A model generated the notes under the pieces. It had not been told where the DNA came from. It saw only the letters and a program-made list of their open reading frames with translations, and made no database searches. The position numbers and the translations under genes are program-made. From Pseudomonas sp. (GTDB taxonomy: Bacteria; Pseudomonadota; Gammaproteobacteria; Pseudomonadales; Pseudomonadaceae), in NCBI GenBank assembly GCA_007713455.1, contig VMRT01000003.1:1-64000 (forward strand): DNA of 64,000 nucleotides. The letters run 5' to 3'. Shown here piece after piece: positions 18,031 through 25,605 of this stretch. How positions within the stretch are numbered: the first letter of the stretch is position 1; every line of letters starts with the position of its first letter.

Positions 18031-18059
18031 AGCGGCGCTCTCGACCGCGGATCGCCGCT
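18031..18059. repeat. Stem-loop between gspE and gspF
   Basis: AGCGGCG and CGCCGCT pair around a 15-nt centre containing CTCTCGACCGCGG. The centre resembles the TCTCGACCGCGA core of the repeat at 46764. It may be a REP-type element inserted between two operon genes; it could also tune expression of gspE relative to gspF. Confidence 0.4.
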
Positions 18060-18074
18060 GTTGGAGACCGCCTG

Positions 18075-19289
18075 ATGGCTGCCTTCGAATACCTCGCCCT
18101 CGACCCCCGCGGCCGCGAGCAGAAGGGGCTGATCGAGGCTGACAGCCCGCGTCAGGCGCGCCAGTTGCTGCGCGAGAAGCAGTGGGCACCGCTGGAGGTG
18201 AAGCAGGCCAAGTCCAAGGAAGACGTCAGCCGTGGCGGCCTGAGTTTCGGCCGCGGCCTGTCGGCGCGCGATCTGGCATTGGTCACCCGGCAGCTGGCGA
18301 CGCTGGTACAGGCTGCGCTGCCTATCGAGGAAGCCCTGCGCGCCGCGGCGGCGCAGTCCACCTCGGCGAAGATCAAATCGATGCTGCTGGCCGTGCGTGC
18401 GCGGGTGATGGAAGGCCACAGCCTGGCCGCCGCGCTGCGCGAATATCCGTCGGCATTTCCCGAGCTCTACCGCGCCACGGTGGCGGCCGGCGAGCATGCC
18501 GGCCATCTAGGCCTGGTGCTCGACCAGCTGGCCGACTACACCGACCAGCGTCAGCAGTCGCGGCAGAAAATTCAGCTGGCGCTGCTCTATCCGGTGATCC
18601 TGATGGTCGCCTCGCTGGCCATCGTCGTGCTGCTGCTCGGCTATGTGGTGCCGGACGTGGTCAAGGTATTCGTCAACACCGGCCAGGAACTGCCGGCGTT
18701 GACCCGCGGCTTGATCGCTACCAGCGACGTGGTGAAGAACTGGGGCTGGCTGATCGTGCTCGGTCTCATCGCCGCGTTCCTCGCCATGCGCGCGGCATTG
18801 CGCGACCCGGCGCTGCGCCTGCGCTGGCATGCGTTCATTCTGCGGATACCGCTGATCGGTCGACTGAGCCGGGCGACCAATACCGCGCGCTTCGCCTCGA
18901 CCCTGGCGATCCTCACCAAGAGCGGCGTGCCGCTGGTGGAAGCGCTGTCCATCGCCGCCGCGGTGATCGCCAATCTGCGCATCCGCGAGCGGGTGGTGGA
19001 GGCGGCGCAGAAAGTGCGCGAAGGCAGCAGCCTGACCCGCGCCCTGGATGCCACCGGCGAATTCCCGCCGATGATGCTGCACATGATCGCCAGCGGCGAG
19101 AAATCCGGTGAACTGGATCAGATGCTGGCGCGAACCGCGCGCAACCAGGAGAACGACCTCGCTGCCCAGGTGTCTCTGCTGGTCGGCCTGTTCGAACCGT
19201 TCATGCTGGTGTTCATGGGGGCTGTGGTGCTGGTCATCGTGCTGGCGATCCTGATGCCAATCCTCTCTCTCAACCAACTGGTGGGGTAA
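18075..19289 (+). CDS. gspF: Type II secretion inner-membrane platform protein GspF (XcpS)
   Basis: This 404-residue protein has two repeated cytoplasmic helical domains (LSARDLALVTRQLATLVQAA and FASTLAILTKSGVPLVEALS) and three membrane segments (LYPVILMVASLAIVVLLLGY, LIVLGLIAAFLAMRAAL, FMLVFMGAVVLVIVLAILMP). GspF links the GspE motor to pseudopilus assembly. Length and layout are typical. Confidence 0.95.
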   Translation: MAAFEYLALDPRGREQKGLIEADSPRQARQLLREKQWAPLEVKQAKSKEDVSRGGLSFGRGLSARDLALVTRQLATLVQAALPIEEALRAAAAQSTSAKIKSMLLAVRARVMEGHSLAAALREYPSAFPELYRATVAAGEHAGHLGLVLDQLADYTDQRQQSRQKIQLALLYPVILMVASLAIVVLLLGYVVPDVVKVFVNTGQELPALTRGLIATSDVVKNWGWLIVLGLIAAFLAMRAALRDPALRLRWHAFILRIPLIGRLSRATNTARFASTLAILTKSGVPLVEALSIAAAVIANLRIRERVVEAAQKVREGSSLTRALDATGEFPPMMLHMIASGEKSGELDQMLARTARNQENDLAAQVSLLVGLFEPFMLVFMGAVVLVIVLAILMPILSLNQLVG

Positions 19290-19294
19290 CGACA

Positions 19295-19729
19295 ATGAAG
19301 TTGCAACGACGCACGCAAGGGGGCTTCACCCTCATCGAAATCATGGTGGTGGTGGTCATCCTCGGCATTCTCGCCGCGCTGGTGGTGCCGCAGGTGATGA
19401 GCCGCCCGGATCAGGCCAAGGTCACCGTGGCCAAGGGCGACATCAAGGCCGTCGCCGCCGCGCTGGACATGTACAAGCTGGACAATTTCGCCTACCCGAG
19501 CACCCAGCAGGGGCTGGAGGCGCTGGTGAAGAAGCCTTCCGGCAACCCGCAGCCGAAGAACTGGAACCGCGATGGCTATCTCAAGCGCCTGCCAAAGGAC
19601 CCATGGGGCAACGACTACCAGTACCTCTCGCCAGGTACCCAGGGCCAGTTCGACCTCTACTCCTTCGGCGCCGACGGCAAACCCGGCGGCAGCGACCTTA
19701 ACGCCGACATCGGTAACTGGGACCTCTAA
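19295..19729 (+). CDS. gspG: Major pseudopilin GspG (XcpT)
   Basis: This 144-residue pseudopilin has the prepilin peptidase site G|FTLIEIMVVVVILGILA near residue 10, with Glu at +5, followed by the hydrophobic stalk. The C-terminal part has the GspG signatures LDMYKLDNFAYPSTQQGLEA, DPWGNDYQYLSPG and FGADGKPGGSDLNADIGNW (calcium-binding loop). It is the main subunit of the periplasmic pseudopilus. The prepilin peptidase needed to process it is not in the window. Confidence 0.96.
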   Translation: MKLQRRTQGGFTLIEIMVVVVILGILAALVVPQVMSRPDQAKVTVAKGDIKAVAAALDMYKLDNFAYPSTQQGLEALVKKPSGNPQPKNWNRDGYLKRLPKDPWGNDYQYLSPGTQGQFDLYSFGADGKPGGSDLNADIGNWDL

Positions 19730-19732
19730 TCG

Positions 19733-20302
19733 ATGCGGCAGCGCGCCCGCGCCTTCACGCTGATCGAACTGCTGGTGGTGATCGTCCTGCTGGGCATTCT
19801 GGTCAGCGTGGCGGTGCTCAGCGTCGGCGGTTCGAGTACCTCGCGCGAGCTGCGTGACGAGGCGCGGCGACTGGCTGCGCTGATCGGCGTGCTCAGCGAC
19901 GAGGCGGTACTCGACAGTCGCGAATACGGCCTGCTGGTCAACAGCGAGGGTTACCGGGTGCTGCGCTACGACGAGGCGGCCACGCGCTGGCTGGAAGTCG
20001 AGCGACGCAAGGTGCACAAGGTGCCGGAGTGGATGCGCCTGGATCTGGAACTGGACGGCACGCCGCTGGAACTGGTGGCCCCAACCCAGCGCGAGGACGA
20101 CCGCGCCGGGCTGTCCGGAGACGGCGAGCGAACGGCACGCCGCGCATCACGGCTGGAGCCACAGCTGCTAATCCTTTCCAGCGGCGAGCTTTCGCCGTTC
20201 AGCCTGCGCCTGTCCGAACGCCAGCAGCGCGGCGGTGGCTGGCTGGTCACCAGCGACGGCTTCCGTCTGCCTGAGGCGCGAGTCATCGAGGACAGGCGAT
20301 GA
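19733..20302 (+). CDS. gspH: Minor pseudopilin GspH (XcpU)
   Basis: This 189-residue minor pseudopilin has the cleavage motif AFTLIELLVVIVLLGILVSV near the N-terminus. The remainder is a globular domain with the weak conservation usual for GspH (RDEARRLAALIGVLSDEAVL). It starts 3 bp after gspG and its stop overlaps gspI. Confidence 0.9.
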   Translation: MRQRARAFTLIELLVVIVLLGILVSVAVLSVGGSSTSRELRDEARRLAALIGVLSDEAVLDSREYGLLVNSEGYRVLRYDEAATRWLEVERRKVHKVPEWMRLDLELDGTPLELVAPTQREDDRAGLSGDGERTARRASRLEPQLLILSSGELSPFSLRLSERQQRGGGWLVTSDGFRLPEARVIEDRR

Positions 20303-20718
20303 GCAGACGCCTGGCCAGGGCCGGCCGTGGCTTCACCCTGCTCGAAGTGCTGGTCGCACTGGCGATCTTCGCCAGCGTGTCGGCCGTGGTGCTCACCGCT
20401 GCCGGCCGCAGCCTTACCAATGCTGGGCGGCTGGAGGAACTGACCCTGGCCGGCTGGATCGCCGACAACCGCATCAGCGAACTGCAGTTGCAGCAGATTC
20501 CTCCCTCCATTGGCCGTGAGACCCAGGAGTTGGATTACGGCAGCCGCAAGTGGCAAACGCTCAGCGAAATCGAGGCCAGCGCCGACCCTGGCCTGCTGCG
20601 CGTCACCGTTTGGGTCGCGCTGCAGACGCCGCGCGGGCGCAGCGGCTCGGTGTCTGAGCGAGCGGTGACCAGTCTCACCGGCTTCATTGCGATCGGCCCG
20701 GGAGTGGCGCGCCAATGA
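20299..20718 (+). CDS. gspI: Minor pseudopilin GspI (XcpV)
   Basis: This 139-residue minor pseudopilin has GFTLLEVLVALAIFASVSAV at the N-terminus and the GspI feature WIADNRISELQLQQ near residue 50. GspI nucleates the GspIJK tip complex. It overlaps gspH and gspJ by 4 bp each. Confidence 0.92.
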   Translation: MSRRLARAGRGFTLLEVLVALAIFASVSAVVLTAAGRSLTNAGRLEELTLAGWIADNRISELQLQQIPPSIGRETQELDYGSRKWQTLSEIEASADPGLLRVTVWVALQTPRGRSGSVSERAVTSLTGFIAIGPGVARQ

Positions 20719-21428
20719 ACGCCCGCTCGCGCGCCTGCTCCGGTTTCACCCTGCTCGAACTGCTGATTGCCATCGCCCTGTTCGCGCTGCTTGGCCTCGG
20801 CACTTACCGCATGCTCGAAGCGGTGCTGCAGAGCGATGAGGCTGTGCGCGCCCAGGAGCTGCAGTTGCGCGAACTGAGCCGTGCGGTGTGGGCCTTCGAA
20901 CGCGACCTGCAACAGGTGATCGGACGCCCGATACGCGATGGCTTCGGTGACGAGCGCAACGCATTTATCGGCCAGCTGGGTGGCGAGGATGGCGCGCCGG
21001 TGATGGAGCTGACTCGTGCCGGCTGGCGCAATCCCACTGGGCTGCGTCGCGCCAATCTGCAGCGGGTGCGCTGGCGCCTGGCTGGCGACAACCTCGAGCG
21101 CGTCTACTGGGTGGTGCTGGACCGTGACCTCGACAGCGAGCCGCGCGTGCAGCGGGTACTGGAAGACGTGCAGGGCCTGCAGTTGCGCTACCTGGACGAG
21201 GAGGCGGTATGGCACGAGGAGTGGCCGCCGTTCGATTTCGGTCGCGGCAGCCCGGAGAACGCCGCTGAGCGCCTGCCGATCGCCCTGGAATTGAATATCG
21301 AGCACGCCCGCTACGGCCGTATCACCCGTCTGCTGCGCCTGCCCGACGCCGTCGAGCAGACGACGCAGCAGGCATTGCCCGGCGCCGAGGGCGTGCCCGA
21401 GCCGTTCGAAGGGGAGCTGCCGCAATGA
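20715..21428 (+). CDS. gspJ: Minor pseudopilin GspJ (XcpW)
   Basis: This 237-residue minor pseudopilin begins with GFTLLELLIAIALFALLGLG and continues with RMLEAVLQSDEAVRAQELQL and FERDLQQVIGRPIRDGFGD, the typical GspJ start of the globular domain. It is part of the pseudopilus tip with GspI and GspK. ATGA overlaps on both sides indicate coupled translation. Confidence 0.92.
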   Translation: MNARSRACSGFTLLELLIAIALFALLGLGTYRMLEAVLQSDEAVRAQELQLRELSRAVWAFERDLQQVIGRPIRDGFGDERNAFIGQLGGEDGAPVMELTRAGWRNPTGLRRANLQRVRWRLAGDNLERVYWVVLDRDLDSEPRVQRVLEDVQGLQLRYLDEEAVWHEEWPPFDFGRGSPENAAERLPIALELNIEHARYGRITRLLRLPDAVEQTTQQALPGAEGVPEPFEGELPQ

Positions 21429-22414
21429 AGCACCAGCGCGGCGTAGCCCTGATCACCGTGCTGCTGGTGGTGGCCATCGTCACCGTGGTCAGCGCGGCAA
21501 TGGTGGCGCGTCAGCAGCTCAGCATTCGTGCCAGCAGCAACCAGCTGCAGGCACGCCAGGCCTGGCACTACGCGCTGGGCGGCGAAGCGCTGGCCCAGGC
21601 CATGCTCGCTCGCGATCTGCGGGCTGGCGCGACGGGCGAGACAGGCGCCAATGGTGAGGCCGCGGCCGTCGATCATCTGCTCGAGCCCTGGGCGCAGCCG
21701 CTGCCGGCGTTCGAGATCGATCAGGGCGAGATCCTCGTGCGTATCGAGGATCTCGCCGGACGCTTCAACCTCAACGACCTGCTGCGCGACCAGCAGCCCA
21801 ACCCCGCCGCGGTCGAACAGTTCCGCCGGCTGCTGTTGCGTCTGCAGATCAGCGCGCCCTATGCCGAGCGCCTGCTCGACTGGATTGATCCCGACCAGCA
21901 GCCGAGCGGTGAGCTGGGTGCCGAAGACAACGCCTATCTCGGCCTCGATACGCCCTATCGCAGCGCCGGTCGCCGGCTCCACGACCTGTCCGAACTGCGC
22001 CTGCTGCTGGACATGCGCGAAGAGGATTTCCAGCGCCTAGCGCCCTATGTCGTCGCGTTGCCGCCCAACGTGCCGCTGAACGTCAACACGGCGAGCGCGA
22101 TGGTGCTTTCCAGCCTGAGCGACAACCTCAGCCTCGGCGCTGCCGAGTCGCTGGTCGAGCTGCGCCGCGTCGCACCGTTTCGCAACAGCGCAGCGTTTCT
22201 CGCGCAGCCGGCCATGGCCGGGACTACGTTGCAGGGCACTGCGCTGGCGGTTGGCAGTCAATTCTTTCAGGCCACCAGCGAAGTGCGCCTGGGCGATCGC
22301 CGGCTGGCGCTGGTCAGCCTGTTGCAACGCGAGCAGGACGGCAGCGTGCGCGTGCTCGCGCGAAATCTTGGCCAGCCTGCCCGGTTGGCTCGCTCATCCG
22401 ATGGAGAACGCTAG
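21425..22414 (+). CDS. gspK: Pseudopilus tip protein GspK (XcpX)
   Basis: This 329-residue protein caps the pseudopilus. It begins RGVALITVLLVVAIVTVVSA; the residue at +5 after the processing Gly is Thr, not Glu, which is a known feature of GspK. Further marks are EDLAGRFNLNDLL, LLDWIDPDQQPSGELGAED and the helix-hairpin-helix-like region PLNVNTASAMVLSSL. Length is normal. Confidence 0.93.
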   Translation: MKHQRGVALITVLLVVAIVTVVSAAMVARQQLSIRASSNQLQARQAWHYALGGEALAQAMLARDLRAGATGETGANGEAAAVDHLLEPWAQPLPAFEIDQGEILVRIEDLAGRFNLNDLLRDQQPNPAAVEQFRRLLLRLQISAPYAERLLDWIDPDQQPSGELGAEDNAYLGLDTPYRSAGRRLHDLSELRLLLDMREEDFQRLAPYVVALPPNVPLNVNTASAMVLSSLSDNLSLGAAESLVELRRVAPFRNSAAFLAQPAMAGTTLQGTALAVGSQFFQATSEVRLGDRRLALVSLLQREQDGSVRVLARNLGQPARLARSSDGER

Positions 22415-22417
22415 ATC

Positions 22418-23551
22418 ATGGATTGCCTGTTTCTGCCCGCCGACAGCCCTGCCAGGCTCGATGGCGATACGCGTGTCTATTGGCTGCCCAAGGACGGCCC
22501 TGGCCGCTGGCAGCCCCTGGCCGACTGCAGCGGTGGCAGTGGCGCGATCAGCCTGATTCTGCCGGCCGAAGTCTGCAGCTTTTTCGCCGTCACTCTCCCG
22601 ACCCGCAAGGCGCGCTGGATGCAGCAGGCGCTGGCCTACGCCGCCGAGGAGTTGCTTGCCGAAAACGTCGACGATCTGCATCTGGCGCTTGGTGAAACGC
22701 TGCCCGATGGCCGCCAGCGCGTCGTGGCGATCCGTCGCCAGCTGCTGGCCGGCTGGTTGGAGCAGCTGCGCGAGCTGGGGCTGCTGATCGTGGCGATCCA
22801 CGTCGATGCCGATCTGCTGCCGCGGGAAGACGCACAGCTGCTGTTCATCGGCGAGCGTGGTTTGCTCGGCGGTGTCGGCGAGACGCGGCTGGCTTTCGCC
22901 ACTCAGGATTGGCCGCAGCTTTCCGGCCTTTGCCCAGCGCCCTGGCACGCCCAGGGCAGCGAAAGCGAGCCGCCGCTGGCGCTCGACGGCTATCGGCAAG
23001 TGGATGATCCGTATGCCTTTCTCGTCGCCCAGCGCGCGGCGGCAGTCAATCTGGCTCAGGGCGACTTCGCCGTCGAGGTCGGCAACACCGGCCTCGGCTA
23101 CTGGAAACCGCTGTTTGCCGTCGCCGGGCTGATCCTGCTGGTGCAGCTGGGTTTCAATCTAAGCCAGGCCTGGTACTTCCAGCGCCAAGGCGATGCCTAT
23201 GCCGAGGCCAGTCTGGCGCTGTATCGAGAGTTGTTCCCGGAGGACATCCGGATCGTAAACATGCGCGCACAATTCGATGATAACCTGGCGCGCGGCAGCG
23301 GCGGGCAGGCGGGCTTCCTGCGCTTGCTCGACCACGCTGCCGCAGCGCTGGAGGACGGCATTCCGGTCACCATCGGTCAGCTCGACTACAACCAGGATCG
23401 TGGCGATCTGGCGCTGCAGGTGCAGGCGATGGATTTCGCCACCCTGGAAACCCTGCGTCGGCGGCTGGGTGAGGCCGGCCAGAGTGTGCAGTTGGGTTCG
23501 GCCAGTCGCGAAGGTGACGGCGTGAGTGCCCGCGTGGTGATCGGAGGCTGA
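22418..23551 (+). CDS. gspL: Type II secretion assembly-platform protein GspL (XcpY)
   Basis: This 377-residue bitopic inner-membrane protein has a cytoplasmic actin-like domain (LILPAEVCSFFAVTLPTRKA, QALAYAAEELLAENVDDLHL) that binds GspE. One transmembrane helix follows near residue 230-248 (PLFAVAGLILLVQLGFNL), then a periplasmic ferredoxin-like domain. It overlaps gspM by one base. Confidence 0.92.
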   Translation: MDCLFLPADSPARLDGDTRVYWLPKDGPGRWQPLADCSGGSGAISLILPAEVCSFFAVTLPTRKARWMQQALAYAAEELLAENVDDLHLALGETLPDGRQRVVAIRRQLLAGWLEQLRELGLLIVAIHVDADLLPREDAQLLFIGERGLLGGVGETRLAFATQDWPQLSGLCPAPWHAQGSESEPPLALDGYRQVDDPYAFLVAQRAAAVNLAQGDFAVEVGNTGLGYWKPLFAVAGLILLVQLGFNLSQAWYFQRQGDAYAEASLALYRELFPEDIRIVNMRAQFDDNLARGSGGQAGFLRLLDHAAAALEDGIPVTIGQLDYNQDRGDLALQVQAMDFATLETLRRRLGEAGQSVQLGSASREGDGVSARVVIGG

Positions 23552-24066
23552 TGATGAATCTCAAGCAACAATTGGCTGTGCGCCTCGCCGATTCACCGCT
23601 GTGGCAGCGCTGGCAACGGCTGGCGCCCCGCGAGCGTACCTCGCTGAGCCTGCTTGGCGCTTTCCTGCTCGCGGTGCTGTTCTACCTCTGGCTGTGGCTG
23701 CCGGCGCAACGCCAGGCCGCCGACGCCCGCGAATACTACCAAGCGCAGCGCGAGATGCATGCCTACATGGAGCAGAACACCGAGCTGGCGCGGCAGATGG
23801 AGCGTAGCAATCAGGTCGAACTGGCGCCGGAGCAGCTGCAAGGGGTGATCACCGAAAGCGCGCAGCAGGGCAATCTACTGATCGAGAGCTTCGACAATGG
23901 CAGCGACGGTAGCCTCCAGGTGAGTCTGCCGGCGGCATCTTATGCGCTGCTGCTGCGTTGGTTCGACACGTTGCAGGGTCAAGGGGTGAGTGTCGCCGAC
24001 GTCAGCCTGGAGCGTGCAGGGGAGGGGCTGGTCAATGCGCGGGTGAGCTTTCGAGCGGGAGGGTGA
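23551..24066 (+). CDS. gspM: Type II secretion protein GspM (XcpZ)
   Basis: This 171-residue protein has a short cytoplasmic N-terminus, one membrane helix (LSLLGAFLLAVLFYLWLWL, about 32-50) and a small periplasmic domain. GspM partners GspL in the assembly platform. Two consecutive ATG codons (23551 and 23554) are possible starts. It is the last gene of the operon; no gspN follows. Confidence 0.9.
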   Translation: MMNLKQQLAVRLADSPLWQRWQRLAPRERTSLSLLGAFLLAVLFYLWLWLPAQRQAADAREYYQAQREMHAYMEQNTELARQMERSNQVELAPEQLQGVITESAQQGNLLIESFDNGSDGSLQVSLPAASYALLLRWFDTLQGQGVSVADVSLERAGEGLVNARVSFRAGG

Positions 24067-24075
24067 GAGGCTTGG

Positions 24076-24126
24076 TAGCCGTCACCGGGTCGGCACGTTC
24101 TGGTGCAGACCCGGCGGTGAGGGCTA
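24076..24126. terminator. Imperfect inverted repeat between convergent gspM and HDOD gene
   Basis: TAGCCGTCACCGGGTC pairs, with bulges, with GACCCGGCGGTGAGGGCTA across a 16-nt loop. It fills the 60-bp space between the two stops, so a shared terminator role is likely, although no T-tract follows. Confidence 0.45.
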
Positions 24127-25530
24127 TCAGTGCGGCGGGTTGAACTGCATGGCCAATGCACGCAATGCGGCCTCTGCGGCAAGTACCTTGGATATCGCAT
24201 CATCGGCCTTTTCACGGCTGATGCCGAGACGATCGAACAGCTGCTGCGGCACATCGCTGACCGGCTCCCCGCCGATGCCACGGCTGCGCAGTAGGCGCAC
24301 GGCCAGACAGACCAGGTTCGGATAAGCCGAGTGTTCGCCTGCGTAGTTCGGATCGCTCTGAAAGCGCAGGGCGACCGCGAGTTCTTCAGGCATGCCCCAC
24401 AGACGCATTAACCAGGCGCCGATCTGTTCGCGGGTGATACCCAGCAGGTGCTGCTCGACGTGGCTATGCGACAGGTGCGGGTTGGCTTCCAGATGTCGAC
24501 AGATCAGCGAGAAATGCGGTGGGAAGACGTGGGCCAGCACCAGGTAGCCGAAACTGTGCAGCAGTCCGGCGAGGTAACTCAGGCCGGGCTCTGGGCGTTG
24601 TTCACGGGGAATGGCGCGGGTCAGCCCCTCTATCACGGCGGCGGTATAGATCGCCTGTTGCCAATAAGGTGTGGCGTCCTGTGGCTTGTCCTTGGGTAGG
24701 CTCAGCGTTTTGCCCAGCGCGAGGCCTAGGGCAAGGTTGATTACCAGGTCGAAGCCCAACACGCGAACGATGGCGTCTTCCACTGAGCGAATGCGCCCGG
24801 GCGCTGCGTAATAGGGTGAGGCCGCCCAACTGATCACCTGCGCCGCCAGTGCCGGGTCGGTTTCCACCACGCCGGTGATGTCGTCGACGGTGGCATCGGG
24901 ATTGACCCGCAGCTTGATGATCTTCTGCGCCGTGTGCGGTAGCGGAGGAATCTCGATGGTCTCTTCCAGGCGCTTCTGGATACGTCGTGCGGTGAAGCTC
25001 TGCACCGCCTGGCTGATCTCTGCGCGGTCGTCGTCCGGACGGTCCAGGTTCGGCTGGATGCTGCTCAGCGGCACGGCGAAGCTACCTGCCGTACCCTTGC
25101 TCAGCATGCGCTTGAAGTCGCCACTGGCGACCTCTACCAGCAGCCCAGGCTGGCCGGACTCCACCAGCAGCCGTGGCTGTTGCATCAGGCATTCTTCATA
25201 CAGGCAGGGCGAACTGGTCAGCGGCGGCAGGCCAGGCAGGCGGCTCAACTGGTGCTTGCCCAGCATCCGGGCCAGTCGCTCCGGCTTTACAGCTGCCAGC
25301 TCGCGGCCGGTAAGCTCGGCCAGGCGCGCGAGATCGAGCAGATGGTTCTGGGGGAAGAGCACCAGCATGGCGCCGATGCTGTCGTCCAGCAGCACTGCCT
25401 GAACCCGTTGGGCGGCGGGAAAATTGGGGCGATCGCGCTGGATCTGATAACTCACACCGAGGTCTTTCAACAGCTTGGTGATCAGCAGGGGCAGTTCGGA
25501 GCAGCTTTCGGTGTCGACAGCAGAATTCAT
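24127..25530 (-). CDS. YbaK-like plus HDOD domain signalling protein
   Basis: This 467-residue protein joins two domains. Residues about 10-150 resemble the YbaK/aminoacyl-tRNA-deacylase fold (SELPLLITKLLKDLGVSYQI, VQAVLLDDSIGAMLVLFPQN, LARLAELTGRELAAVKPERL). From about 200 comes an HDOD domain (IPPLPHTAQKIIKLRVNPDA, VETDPALAAQVISWAASPYY, SVEDAIVRVLGFDLVINLAL, YLAGLLHSFGYLVLAHVFPP). HDOD proteins are non-enzymatic regulators linked to motility, biofilm and cell-cycle control. The ATG at 25530 is preferred; the frame extends to a GTG at 25581, but that region looks like promoter DNA. Confidence 0.85.
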   Translation of the reverse strand: MNSAVDTESCSELPLLITKLLKDLGVSYQIQRDRPNFPAAQRVQAVLLDDSIGAMLVLFPQNHLLDLARLAELTGRELAAVKPERLARMLGKHQLSRLPGLPPLTSSPCLYEECLMQQPRLLVESGQPGLLVEVASGDFKRMLSKGTAGSFAVPLSSIQPNLDRPDDDRAEISQAVQSFTARRIQKRLEETIEIPPLPHTAQKIIKLRVNPDATVDDITGVVETDPALAAQVISWAASPYYAAPGRIRSVEDAIVRVLGFDLVINLALGLALGKTLSLPKDKPQDATPYWQQAIYTAAVIEGLTRAIPREQRPEPGLSYLAGLLHSFGYLVLAHVFPPHFSLICRHLEANPHLSHSHVEQHLLGITREQIGAWLMRLWGMPEELAVALRFQSDPNYAGEHSAYPNLVCLAVRLLRSRGIGGEPVSDVPQQLFDRLGISREKADDAISKVLAAEAALRALAMQFNPPH

Positions 25531-25605
25531 ATGCGGACCCGTTATAGTGACCTGCCCGAGTATAGCGAAGCCGTCAGGCACGGACGTTGTGGCGACGAAT
25601 GGTTG

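Noticed and set aside
16614-18506. 630-residue open frame opposite gspE/gspF
   Set aside because: High-GC antisense shadow: composition is His/Gln/Arg/Gly-rich with no domain, and it spans two genes that are certain on the + strand.
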